Positions 19,249-26,953 of a stretch of 64,000 nucleotides of DNA are shown piece after piece; positions within the stretch are counted from its first letter, which is position 1, and each line of letters opens with the position of its first letter. Source of the DNA: Clostridiales bacterium. Lineage in GTDB: Bacteria; Bacillota; Clostridia; Oscillospirales; Oscillospiraceae. The DNA lies in contig JAHZBA010000009.1 of the NCBI GenBank assembly GCA_019423635.1, positions 1 to 64,000 on the forward strand. Reading direction: 5' to 3'. The position numbers and the translations under genes are program-made. The notes under the pieces were generated by a model, which saw only the letters and a list, made by a program, of their open reading frames with translations, searched no databases and was not told where the DNA came from.

Positions 19249-21906
19249 ATGAAACGACTGGTGGTGGGAATTCTGGCCCACGTGGACGCGGGGAAGACCA
19301 CGCTGTCCGAGGCGATGCTGTACCGGAGCGGAGCCCTGCGGCGTCTGGGCCGGGTGGACCACCGGGACGCCTTTCTGGACACCGACGAGATGGAGCGGGA
19401 GCGGGGGATCACCATCTTCTCCAAGCAGGCGGAGCTCCGCCTGCCGGAGCTGGAGGTGACGCTGCTGGACACCCCCGGCCACGCGGACTTCTCCGCCGAG
19501 GCGGAGCGGACGCTGCGGGTGCTGGACTGCGCCATTCTGGTCATCAGCGGCGCGGAGGGCCTCCAGGCCCACACCCGGACCCTCTGGCGGCTGCTGGCGC
19601 AGTACCAGGTGCCCACGCTCCTCTTTATCAACAAGATGGACCTGGCGGGGGCGGACCGCTCCGCCCTGCCGGGGCTGCTGCGGCAAAAGCTCAGCGAGGG
19701 GTGCGTGGACTTCTCCGCTCCGCCGGAGATCTGGATGGAGGAGGCCGCCGTCTGCGGCGAGGCGGCGCTGGAGGCGTACCTGGAGGCCGGGACCCTCTCC
19801 GACGGCGCCCTGCGGGACCTGGTGGCCGCCCGGAAGCTCTTCCCCTGCTTCTACGGCTCCGCCCTCAGGGTGGAGGGCGTAGACGCCCTGCTGGAGGGTC
19901 TGGCCCGGTTCGCTCCCGTGCCGGACTATCCGGCGGAGTTCGGCGCCCGGGTCTTCAAGATTGCCCGGGACCCCCAGGGTGCCCGGCTCACCTATCTCAA
20001 AGTCACCGGCGGCGCCCTGCGGGTGAAGACGCCCCTGACCAACCGCCGCCCCGGCGCGGCGGAGGAGCAGGTGTGGGAGGAGAAGGCGGACCAGCTCCGG
20101 GTCTACTCCGGGGCGAAGTTCCGCCCGGTGGAGGAGGCCCCCGCCGGGGCCGTGGTGGCCGTCACCGGGCTCAGCCGCACCCGCCCCGGAGACGGCCTGG
20201 GCTTTGAATCCGACTGGGCAGGCCCCCTGCTGGAGCCGGTTTTGACGTATCAGGTGGCGCTGACGGACGGCACGGACCCCCACACGGCCCTGGAGCGCCT
20301 GCGGCAGCTGGAGGAAGAGGACCCCCAGCTCCACGTCCTCTGGAACGAGGACGCCCGGGAGATCCGGATGCAGCTGATGGGGGAGATCCAGCTGGAGATC
20401 CTGCAGCGGCGGATCGCGGAGCGCTTTCACATGGAGGTGTCCTTCCGTCAGGGCAGCATCGTCTACCGGGAGACCATCGCCGCGCCGGTGGAGGGGATCG
20501 GCCACTTTGAGCCCCTGCGGCACTACGCGGAGGTCCACCTGCTGCTGGAGCCCGCCCCCCGGGGCAGCGGACTGCACTTTGCCTCCGCCTGCCCCATGGA
20601 CGTGCTGGATCTCAACTGGCAGCGCCTGATTCTCACCCATCTGGCGGAGCGGGAGCACCCCGGCGTCCTCACCGGGTCCCCCATCACAGACATGAACATC
20701 ACCCTTCTCACCGGAAGGGCCCACGAAAAGCACACGGAGGGCGGCGACTTCCGCCAGGCCACCTACCGGGCGGTGCGCCAGGGGCTGATGCAGGCGGAGA
20801 GCATCCTGCTGGAGCCCTGGTACGACTTCCGCCTGGAGGTGCCCGCCGCCCAGGCGGGCCGGGCCATCAGCGACATCCAGCGGATGAACGGCGAGACGGC
20901 GCCGCCGGAGACGGACGGGCAGGAGACGGTCCTCACCGGGTCCGCCCCCGTGGCGGCCCTGCGGGACTACGCCCGGGAGGTGGCCGCCTACACCCGGGGC
21001 CAGGGGCGCCTCACCTGCCAGAGCGGCGGCTTCCGCCCCTGCGGCGAGACGGAGCAGGTGGTGGAGGCCATGGGCTACGACCCCCTCCGGGACACGGCCA
21101 ACCCGGCGGACTCGGTCTTCTGCTCCCACGGCAGCGGAGACATCGTCCCCTGGGACCAGGTGCCCGCCCACGCCCACGTGGCCAGCGTCTGGCGGCCCAG
21201 CCGGCCGGAGGAGACGGCGGAGGCCGCCCCCCAGCCCCGGCAGGGCAGCACCTACGCCGGGACCCTCCAGCAGGACAAGGAGCTCCAGGCCATCTTTGAG
21301 CGGACCTACGGGCCGGTGAAGCGGGCATCGTTTCTCCCGCCCAAGCCCCCCAGACGGCCCCCGGCGGCGGACACGCCCCAGGAGCGGCAGGCCATCCGGG
21401 AGCGGTTCTCCGGCCCGGAGTATCTGCTGGTGGACGGCTACAACATCATCTTCGCCTGGGACGAGCTGAAGGCGATTGCCCGGGAAAATCTGGACGCCGC
21501 CCGGAAGGCCCTGTGCGACCTCCTGTGCAACTACCAGGGCTACCAGAACTGCGTGGTCATCGCGGTCTTTGACGCCTACAAGGTCAAAGGCGGCCTGGGG
21601 TCCGTGGAGAAGTACCACAACATTCACGTGGTCTACACCAAGGAGGCCGAGACCGCCGACGCCTACATCGAGCGGGCCACCTATGAGATCGGCAAAAAGC
21701 ACCGGGTCAAAGTCGCCACCTCCGACGGGCCGGAGCAGCTCATCATCCTGGGACACGGGGCCCTGCGGCTCTCCGCCTCCAACTTCCGCCAGGAGCTGGA
21801 GCAGGTCCAGGGCCAGATTGCCGGCGCCTTGGCGCGGAACAACCGCCCGGGCGGAAACGGCGCCCTGCGCGCCGCCATGGAAAAGGCGATGGAGGAGGAA
21901 ACGTGA
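19249..21906 (+). CDS. TetM/EF-G-like translational GTPase fused to a NYN (YacP-like) domain
   Basis: 885 aa. Residues about 1-660 match ribosomal-protection GTPases: G1 AHVDAGKTTL, ERGIT switch I, DTPGHADF G3, NKMD G4, then EF-G domains II-V. Residues about 720-860 form a NYN/PIN-like ribonuclease domain beginning LLVDGYNIIFAWDE, with acidic residues in VFDAYK and TSDGPEQ, as in YacP/Rae1-type proteins. The coupling of a ribosome-binding GTPase to a putative mRNA nuclease suggests a ribosome-rescue or A-site-cleavage role, an inference. It need not give tetracycline resistance. The stop overlaps the next start (GTGA). Confidence 0.88.
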   Translation: MKRLVVGILAHVDAGKTTLSEAMLYRSGALRRLGRVDHRDAFLDTDEMERERGITIFSKQAELRLPELEVTLLDTPGHADFSAEAERTLRVLDCAILVISGAEGLQAHTRTLWRLLAQYQVPTLLFINKMDLAGADRSALPGLLRQKLSEGCVDFSAPPEIWMEEAAVCGEAALEAYLEAGTLSDGALRDLVAARKLFPCFYGSALRVEGVDALLEGLARFAPVPDYPAEFGARVFKIARDPQGARLTYLKVTGGALRVKTPLTNRRPGAAEEQVWEEKADQLRVYSGAKFRPVEEAPAGAVVAVTGLSRTRPGDGLGFESDWAGPLLEPVLTYQVALTDGTDPHTALERLRQLEEEDPQLHVLWNEDAREIRMQLMGEIQLEILQRRIAERFHMEVSFRQGSIVYRETIAAPVEGIGHFEPLRHYAEVHLLLEPAPRGSGLHFASACPMDVLDLNWQRLILTHLAEREHPGVLTGSPITDMNITLLTGRAHEKHTEGGDFRQATYRAVRQGLMQAESILLEPWYDFRLEVPAAQAGRAISDIQRMNGETAPPETDGQETVLTGSAPVAALRDYAREVAAYTRGQGRLTCQSGGFRPCGETEQVVEAMGYDPLRDTANPADSVFCSHGSGDIVPWDQVPAHAHVASVWRPSRPEETAEAAPQPRQGSTYAGTLQQDKELQAIFERTYGPVKRASFLPPKPPRRPPAADTPQERQAIRERFSGPEYLLVDGYNIIFAWDELKAIARENLDAARKALCDLLCNYQGYQNCVVIAVFDAYKVKGGLGSVEKYHNIHVVYTKEAETADAYIERATYEIGKKHRVKVATSDGPEQLIILGHGALRLSASNFRQELEQVQGQIAGALARNNRPGGNGALRAAMEKAMEEET

Positions 21907-22304
21907 ACATGCGGACCACTTTGACGGCGGCGCTGGTCTTTGGCTCCTGTGCCGCCCTGCGAAACCGTCTGGAGGGCAGCGAGGCGCAAAGCCTGGGGCC
22001 TATCCGGCTCCAGCCCCTGCAAAACCGGGGGGCGGCCTTCGGCCTGCCGCTTCCCCCGGAGGCGATCCCCCCGCTGTCCCTGGCGGCCCTGACGGCGGTG
22101 CTGCCCCACCGGCGGAGGCACCCCGTGGCCGCGGGGCTGATTCTGGGCGGCGGGCTCAGCAACCTGTGGGAGCGGGTGCGTCTGGGAGGCGTCATCGACT
22201 ATGTGCAGTTCCCCCACGCGCCGGGGCCGGCGAAACGGTATGTGTACAACCTGGCGGACTTCTCCATCTTCGCCGGGGTTCTGGGGCTTTTGCGCAAACG
22301 GTAA
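21903..22304 (+). CDS. Signal peptidase II-like small membrane protein
   Basis: 133 aa, shorter than typical LspA (about 150-170). The C-terminal half keeps the LspA pattern GGGLSNLWERVRLGGVIDY and YNLADFSIFAG, including the two aspartates of the catalytic dyad (VID and NLAD). The normally conserved GNxxDR reads SNxxER, and the N-terminal helix is reduced. It could be a divergent active aspartyl peptidase or a decayed paralogue. GTG 21903 overlaps the GTPase stop with AGGAGG about 6 nt upstream; ATG 21909 is the alternative. Confidence 0.7.
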   Translation: MNMRTTLTAALVFGSCAALRNRLEGSEAQSLGPIRLQPLQNRGAAFGLPLPPEAIPPLSLAALTAVLPHRRRHPVAAGLILGGGLSNLWERVRLGGVIDYVQFPHAPGPAKRYVYNLADFSIFAGVLGLLRKR

Positions 22305-22329
22305 GACGCCCCCGCTTTCAGGCAAAAAA

Positions 22330-22379
22330 ACAGGGATCACATCCCCGGCTCTGCCGGAATGTGATCCCTGTCCTTTTTT
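22330..22379. terminator. Bidirectional terminator between convergent genes
   Basis: ACAGGGATCACAT (22330-22342) pairs with ATGTGATCCCTGT (22359-22371), the loop itself containing CCGG/CCGG. A-run on the left, TTTTTT on the right. Ends both the lspA-like unit (+) and the GGGtGRT operon (-). Confidence 0.9.
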
Positions 22380-22407
22380 CACGGTCTCAAGGACCGGCGG
22401 GGTTTCC

Positions 22408-23406
22408 TTACTTCTTGCTCTCCGCAACCGCCACGGCCACGGCGACTGTCGCGCCCACCATGGGGTTGTTGCCCATGCCCAGGAAGCCCATCATCTCCAC
22501 GTGGGCGGGGACGGAGGAGCTGCCGGCGAACTGGGCGTCGGAGTGCATCCGGCCCATGGTGTCGGTCATGCCGTAGCTGGCGGGGCCGGCGGCCATGTTG
22601 TCCGGGTGCAGGGTACGGCCGGTGCCGCCGCCGGAGGCCACGGAGAAGTACTTCTTGCCCTGCTCGATGCACTCCTTCTTATAGGTACCGGCTACGGGGT
22701 GCTGGAACCGGGTGGGGTTGGTGGAGTTGCCGGTGATGGACACATCCACGCCCTCGTGGTGCATGACGGCCACGCCCTCGCGAACGTCATCACAGCCGTA
22801 GCAGCGGACAGCAGCCCGCTCACCATCGGAATAGGCCACCTCCCGAACGGTCTTCAGCTCGCCGGTGTAGTAGTCAAACTGGGTCTGGACATAGGTGAAG
22901 CCGTTGATACGGCTGATGATCTGGGCGGCGTCCTTGCCCAGACCGTTCAGGATCACCCGCAGGGGCTCCTTCCGGGCCTTGTTGGCGTTGCGGACGATGC
23001 CGATGGCGCCCTCGGCGGCGGCGAAGGACTCGTGGCCCGCCAGGAAGGCGAAGCACTTGGTCTCATCCCGCAGGAGCATGGCGCCCAGGTTCCCGTGGCC
23101 CAGGCCCACCTTGCGGTCGTCGGCCACAGACCCGGCGATGCAGAAGGCCTGGAGGCCCTCGCCAATGGCCTCCGCGGCCTCAGCGGCGGTGGCTACGTTC
23201 TTTTTCAGCGCAATGGCCGCGCCCACGCAGTAGGCCCAGCAGGCATTTTCAAAGCAGATGGGCTGGATGCTCTTGACGATCTCGTAGGGGTCGAAGCCGG
23301 CGGCCTTGCAGATCTCCCGGCACTCCTCCACGCTCTTGATTCCGTACTGCGCCAGGACGGAATTGATCTTGTCGATTCTTCTCTCGTAGCTTTCAAACAG
23401 AGCCAT
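22408..23406 (-). CDS. GGGtGRT protein
   Basis: 332-aa cytosolic protein named for its GGGTGRTLHP motif (about residues 273-282), widespread in anaerobic Clostridia and always without an assigned reaction. Here the motif is intact. It lies 20 nt downstream of the NifU-like scaffold gene in the same operon, the usual partnership, which points to Fe-S or sulfur metabolism by context only. AAAGGAGG precedes the ATG. Confidence 0.88.
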   Translation of the reverse strand: MALFESYERRIDKINSVLAQYGIKSVEECREICKAAGFDPYEIVKSIQPICFENACWAYCVGAAIALKKNVATAAEAAEAIGEGLQAFCIAGSVADDRKVGLGHGNLGAMLLRDETKCFAFLAGHESFAAAEGAIGIVRNANKARKEPLRVILNGLGKDAAQIISRINGFTYVQTQFDYYTGELKTVREVAYSDGERAAVRCYGCDDVREGVAVMHHEGVDVSITGNSTNPTRFQHPVAGTYKKECIEQGKKYFSVASGGGTGRTLHPDNMAAGPASYGMTDTMGRMHSDAQFAGSSSVPAHVEMMGFLGMGNNPMVGATVAVAVAVAESKK

Positions 23407-23426
23407 ACTGTCAATTCCTCCTTTTC

Positions 23427-24119
23427 TTATTCGTGACGGGGGTCCACGTACTTGGCGGCGCCCTCGAACTGGCCGTAGTGGCCCTGGGCGGCCTTCAGGG
23501 CCTCATTGGCGTCGGTGCCCTTTTTGATGGCGTCCATCATCTTGCCCAGGTTCACAAACTCGTAGCCGATGATCTCGTCGTCCTTGTTCAACGCGATGCG
23601 GGTGACATAGCCCTCGGCCATCTCGAGATACCGGGGGCCCTTGGCCTTGGTGCCGAACATGGTGCCCACCTGGGACCGCAGGCCCTTGCCCAGGTCCTCC
23701 AGGGACGCGCCGATGGGGAGGCCGCCCTCGGAGAAAGCGGTCTGGGTGCGGCCGTAGACGATCTGGAGGAACAGCTCCCGCATGGCGGTGTTGATGGCGT
23801 CGCACACCAGGTCGGTGTTCAGGGCCTCCAGGAGGGTCTTGCCGATGAGGATCTCGCTGGCCATGGCGGCGGAGTGGGTCATGCCGGAGCAGCCCAGGGT
23901 CTCCACCAGGGCCTCCTCGATGATGCCGTCCTTGACGTTCAGGGTGAGCTTGCAGGCGCCCTGCTGGGGAGCGCACCAGCCCACGCCGTGGGTGAGGCCG
24001 GAGATGTCCTTGATCTCCTTGGCCTGGACCCACTTGCCCTCCTCGGGGATGGGGGCCGGGCCGTGGTAGGCGCCCTTTGCCACGGGGCACATGTTCTGTA
24101 CTTCGGCGGAATAGATCAT
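23427..24119 (-). CDS. Iron-sulfur cluster scaffold (NifU-N-like) protein
   Basis: 230 aa. Cysteines in QNMCPVAKG, GWCAPQQGACKL and ETLGCSGMTH sit where IscU/NifU-N-like scaffolds place cluster ligands, with a C-terminal extension beyond the classic domain. ATG 24119 is preferred over GTG 24125 because AAAGGAA lies about 9 nt from it and only 1-2 nt from the GTG. It is the first gene of the operon with the GGGtGRT gene and has a near-perfect promoter. Confidence 0.85.
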   Translation of the reverse strand: MIYSAEVQNMCPVAKGAYHGPAPIPEEGKWVQAKEIKDISGLTHGVGWCAPQQGACKLTLNVKDGIIEEALVETLGCSGMTHSAAMASEILIGKTLLEALNTDLVCDAINTAMRELFLQIVYGRTQTAFSEGGLPIGASLEDLGKGLRSQVGTMFGTKAKGPRYLEMAEGYVTRIALNKDDEIIGYEFVNLGKMMDAIKKGTDANEALKAAQGHYGQFEGAAKYVDPRHE

Positions 24120-24192
24120 GTTCACACGTTCCTTTCCTAATCCGTTTTCGGAAATCCTCTTTTTGGTGACTTCCGCAGGTTTTCCGGTGCCT

Positions 24193-24221
24193 ATTATATC
24201 GGTAAACGATTACCTTGTCAA
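24193..24221 (-). promoter_or_regulatory. Consensus sigma-A promoter of the Fe-S scaffold/GGGtGRT operon
   Basis: Minus strand TTGACA (24221-24216), 17-nt spacer, TATAAT (24198-24193). Both boxes are perfect, the strongest promoter in the window. Confidence 0.92.
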
Positions 24222-24321
24222 GCGGGGAGAAACCGCCAAACATAGTGGGGAAATGCGGAAATTTCGGGCCGTTTTCCTGTGGAAAATGACAAGAGACCCG
24301 GGCGGACACATGGGTCCGCCC

Positions 24322-24600
24322 CTACATGGTGCAGATGGTGTCGTTTTGCACCGATGCGGTCTCCATGCCCAAACAGACGCCAATGGAAAATCGAAGATTC
24401 ATCTGGTAAATCAGAAGCTGGACATTGGCATCCACCAGATCAATCACCTGGCTGCACAGTTCCATGTTTTCCTGATACTGTTTGAAAAATGCCTGATGCA
24501 GCGTCTCTTTGTGTTTTTGCAGTGCCTCCCATTCGCTGTCGCCGCACAGCAGCTGCCTTTCCTGGCGGCATACCATTTCTTCCAGCAGAGCATATTCCAT
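24322..24600 (-). CDS. Small DUF6809-like helical protein
   Basis: 92 aa, all helical, opening MEYALLEEMVCRQERQ and ending with the pattern NLRFSIGVCLGMETA, which resembles the small DUF6809-type proteins of Clostridia (a second relative is at 32968). AAGGAGG lies 7 nt upstream of ATG 24600. The frame stays open for another 150 codons through the 96-bp repeats, but the ribosome site fixes the start here. Function unknown. Confidence 0.65.
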   Translation of the reverse strand: MEYALLEEMVCRQERQLLCGDSEWEALQKHKETLHQAFFKQYQENMELCSQVIDLVDANVQLLIYQMNLRFSIGVCLGMETASVQNDTICTM

Positions 24601-24793
24601 CGTCTGCACCTCCTTTTTCACAGTATATACGACTTCATCCTGATATACAATTCCCTTGTTTATAGTAGCTATGTAGGTAGTCATCATGTAGCCCATCACA
24701 CGATCCTCTTCAAAAGGACCTCCTCTTGCCAGCACGCCGCGATATATGGCCGCATAACGGCGCGCCGAGTCGTCGCGCCCTACGCTATGGACT

Positions 24794-25080
24794 CCGGAAC
24801 GCGGATTTCGTAGGGCGTGACCACCGGGCACGCCGCCGGCACATGCCTCCATGACAACACACCGCCCCCCGTACCCCATGTCGCGGATTCCGGAACACGG
24901 TTTCCGTAGGGCGTGACCACTGGGCACGCCGCCGGTACACGCCTCCATGACAACACACCGCCCCCCGTACCCCATGCCGCGGATTCCGGAACGCGGTTTC
25001 TGTAGGGCGTGACCACTGGGCACGCCGCCGGTACACGCCCCCATGACAACGCACCGCACACGCACCCCATGCCGCGGATT
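24794..25080. repeat. Three tandem copies of a 96-bp unit
   Basis: CCGGAAC anchors recur at 24794, 24890 and 24986, exactly 96 nt apart. Each unit carries a GGCGTG...CACGCC hairpin around GTAGGGCGTGACCA and a block of C-rich sequence. Copies differ by a few bases. Because 96 is a multiple of three the minus strand stays open across them, producing a spurious extension of the gene at 24322. Confidence 0.9.
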
Positions 25081-25165
25081 TCGTAGGGGCGGCTATCAGC
25101 CGCCCGTCTCCCCGGGAACTCCGGTTCTCCCTTTGGACGGGCGGCTGATAGCCGCCCCTACGAAA
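25079..25165. repeat. Long perfect inverted repeat (30-bp arms)
   Basis: Arms 25079-25108 and 25136-25165 are perfectly complementary (core GGGGCGGCTATCAGCCGCCC, itself partly palindromic) around a 27-nt loop. No T-run; it looks like a palindromic mobile repeat rather than a terminator. Confidence 0.85.
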
Positions 25166-25255
25166 CCTCCGAATCCACATTCCCGAAATCGGAAACCCCT
25201 TGGATGACCGCGGCCGCTTTTTCGGGAATCTCCCCCCAATTCTACCGCCGGTCGA

Positions 25256-25284
25256 TTGCAAATTTCCCTCCCCTCCGCTACAAT
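25256..25284 (+). promoter_or_regulatory. Promoter of the XRE regulator
   Basis: TTGCAA (25256-25261), 17-nt spacer, TACAAT (25279-25284); start codon 36 nt downstream of the -10. Confidence 0.7.
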
Positions 25285-25319
25285 CAAACCATGGAACACT
25301 TTCCAGCACGGAGGTAGCG

Positions 25320-26132
25320 ATGGAACAGGAGAGTATGGGACTGCTGATCCGCCGGCTGCGCAGGGAGCGGAACATGACCCAGCGGGATCTGGCGGAGCGG
25401 CTGCATGTGACGGACAAGGCGGTGAGCAAGTGGGAGCGGGACCTCAGCCTGCCGGACGTGGCGCTGCTGCTGCCCCTGGCGGAGGCCCTGGGGGTCACCG
25501 TCTCGGAGCTGCTGGGGGGACAGCGTGCCCCGGACGCGCCGCCGCCGGACCCGGCGGAAAACCTTTTGACCTATGCCGGCCGGGCGGCGCCCCAGCGGCG
25601 GGAGCGGCTGCGGCGGTGGCTGTTTGCGGGCCTCAGCGGCAGCTTCCTGCTGGCGGCGGCGGTGTGCTGGATCTGCGACATGGCGCTGAACCGGGCGCTG
25701 ACGTGGTCGCTGATCGTGTGCGCCTCTCTGACGCTGGCCTGGGTGGTGCTTTTGCCCCTGCTCACCTTCCGGCGCAGGCCGGTGCTGTGGGCGCTGGCGG
25801 CCCTGTCCGCGGCCATTCTGCCCTATCTCTACATCCTGGGCGATCTGCTGGGGGACCCCCGGGTGTTCCGGTTCGGCCTGCCCATCGCCCCGGCGTCCGC
25901 ATTGTATCTCTGGGGCGTCTACGCCGTCTGCCGGAGGCACCGCCTCCGGCGGTGGTATGCCGCCGGGGACGCCCTGCTGCTGACGGCCATCCTGAATTTC
26001 CTGGTGGATATCGCGGTCTACCTGCTCTCCCCCAACGAGCTGCTCTGGGGCGGGCCCCTGATTACCCTGGCCCTGTCCGCCGCGTGCTTCCTGGCGGACT
26101 ACGCGCTGCGGCACCGGGAGGAGCCGGCGTAA
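25320..26132 (+). CDS. XRE-family regulator with membrane-spanning C-terminus
   Basis: 270 aa. Residues about 8-62 are a helix-turn-helix of the Cro/XRE type (MTQRDLAERLHVTDKAVSKW). Residues about 105-255 hold five or six transmembrane helices. Such membrane-tethered XRE proteins often control adjacent ABC exporters in Clostridia. GGAGGT precedes ATG 25320. A pair of inverted repeats (26139-26186) lies between it and the ABC genes, a plausible binding site. Confidence 0.85.
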   Translation: MEQESMGLLIRRLRRERNMTQRDLAERLHVTDKAVSKWERDLSLPDVALLLPLAEALGVTVSELLGGQRAPDAPPPDPAENLLTYAGRAAPQRRERLRRWLFAGLSGSFLLAAAVCWICDMALNRALTWSLIVCASLTLAWVVLLPLLTFRRRPVLWALAALSAAILPYLYILGDLLGDPRVFRFGLPIAPASALYLWGVYAVCRRHRLRRWYAAGDALLLTAILNFLVDIAVYLLSPNELLWGGPLITLALSAACFLADYALRHREEPA

Positions 26133-26138
26133 TTTTTT

Positions 26139-26186
26139 GAAATCTTTCAATACTGTCAGATTTCAGAAAGATTGTGGAAAGATTTC
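26139..26186. promoter_or_regulatory. Operator-like inverted repeats upstream of the ABC operon
   Basis: GAAATCTTTC (26139-26148) and its exact complement GAAAGATTTC (26177-26186), with a further half-site GAAAGATT at 26166-26173. Spacing of the half-sites suggests a dimeric regulator; the neighbouring XRE protein is the obvious candidate but this is inference. Confidence 0.55.
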
Positions 26187-26254
26187 TGTGGTATCGTCTG
26201 TATTGCCGGGATCTCCCCCGGCGGTATAGACTTTTCCCATGGAGGTAACGCAAG

Positions 26255-26953
26255 ATGACCATTTTGGAGACCAGAGACCTGCGCAAGATCTACGGCGCGG
26301 GGGACACGGAGGTCCGGGCCCTGGACGGGGTGGACCTGACGGTGGAGAAGGGCGAGTTCGTGGCGGTGGTGGGCACCTCCGGCTCCGGCAAGTCCACCCT
26401 GCTGCACATGCTGGGGGGCCTGGACCGGCCCACCGGCGGGGAGGTACTCGTGGACGGCAAGCCCATCTTCTCCCTGAAGGACGAGGCCCTCACCATCTTC
26501 CGCCGCCGCAAGGTGGGGTTTGTGTTTCAGAACTACAACCTGGTGCCGGTGCTCAGCGTGTACGAGAATATCGTCCTGCCCATCCAGCTGGACGGCGGGC
26601 GGGTGGATACGGCCTATGTGGACCGGATCATTGAGACCCTGGGCCTGGAGAGCAAGCTCCAGAACCTGCCGGGCAACCTCTCCGGCGGGCAGCAGCAGCG
26701 GGTGGCCATTGCCCGGGCCCTGGCGGCCAAGCCCGCCATCGTCCTGGCCGACGAGCCCACCGGCAACCTGGACTCCAGGACCAGCCAGGACGTCATGGGC
26801 CTTTTGAAGGTCACCAGCGAGAAATTCGCCCAGACCATCGTCATGATTACCCACAACGAGGAGATCGCCCAAATGGCGGACCGCATCATCCGCATCGAGG
26901 ACGGCCGCATCCGCCTGTCCCAGCGGCCGGAGCGCCGGGGGGGAGAGGCATGA
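26255..26953 (+). CDS. ABC transporter ATP-binding protein (MacB/LolD type)
   Basis: 232 aa. Walker A GTSGSGKSTLL, Q-loop VFQNYNLVPVL, signature LSGGQQQRVAIARAL, Walker B IVLADEPTGNLD and the H-loop MITHNEE. The LVPVLSVYENI segment is characteristic of the MacB/FtsE/bacitracin-exporter class. It overlaps the permease start by 4 nt. Probably exports a peptide or lipid-attacking compound, or acts mechanically on the envelope. Confidence 0.95.
   Translation: MTILETRDLRKIYGAGDTEVRALDGVDLTVEKGEFVAVVGTSGSGKSTLLHMLGGLDRPTGGEVLVDGKPIFSLKDEALTIFRRRKVGFVFQNYNLVPVLSVYENIVLPIQLDGGRVDTAYVDRIIETLGLESKLQNLPGNLSGGQQQRVAIARALAAKPAIVLADEPTGNLDSRTSQDVMGLLKVTSEKFAQTIVMITHNEEIAQMADRIIRIEDGRIRLSQRPERRGGEA

Noticed and set aside
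19249..21906. True tetracycline-resistance gene tet(M)/tet(W)
   Set aside because: Only the fold and G motifs match; the NYN fusion, chromosomal context and uniformly high-GC codons suggest a resident translation factor.
24601..25065. N-terminal extension of the small gene at 24322 through the 96-bp repeats
   Set aside because: The repeat period is a multiple of three, so the frame is open by accident; the AGGAGG at 24609-24614 fixes the start at 24600.
24794..25080. CRISPR array
   Set aside because: Units are contiguous 96-bp tandem copies without unique spacers, and no cas genes are present.
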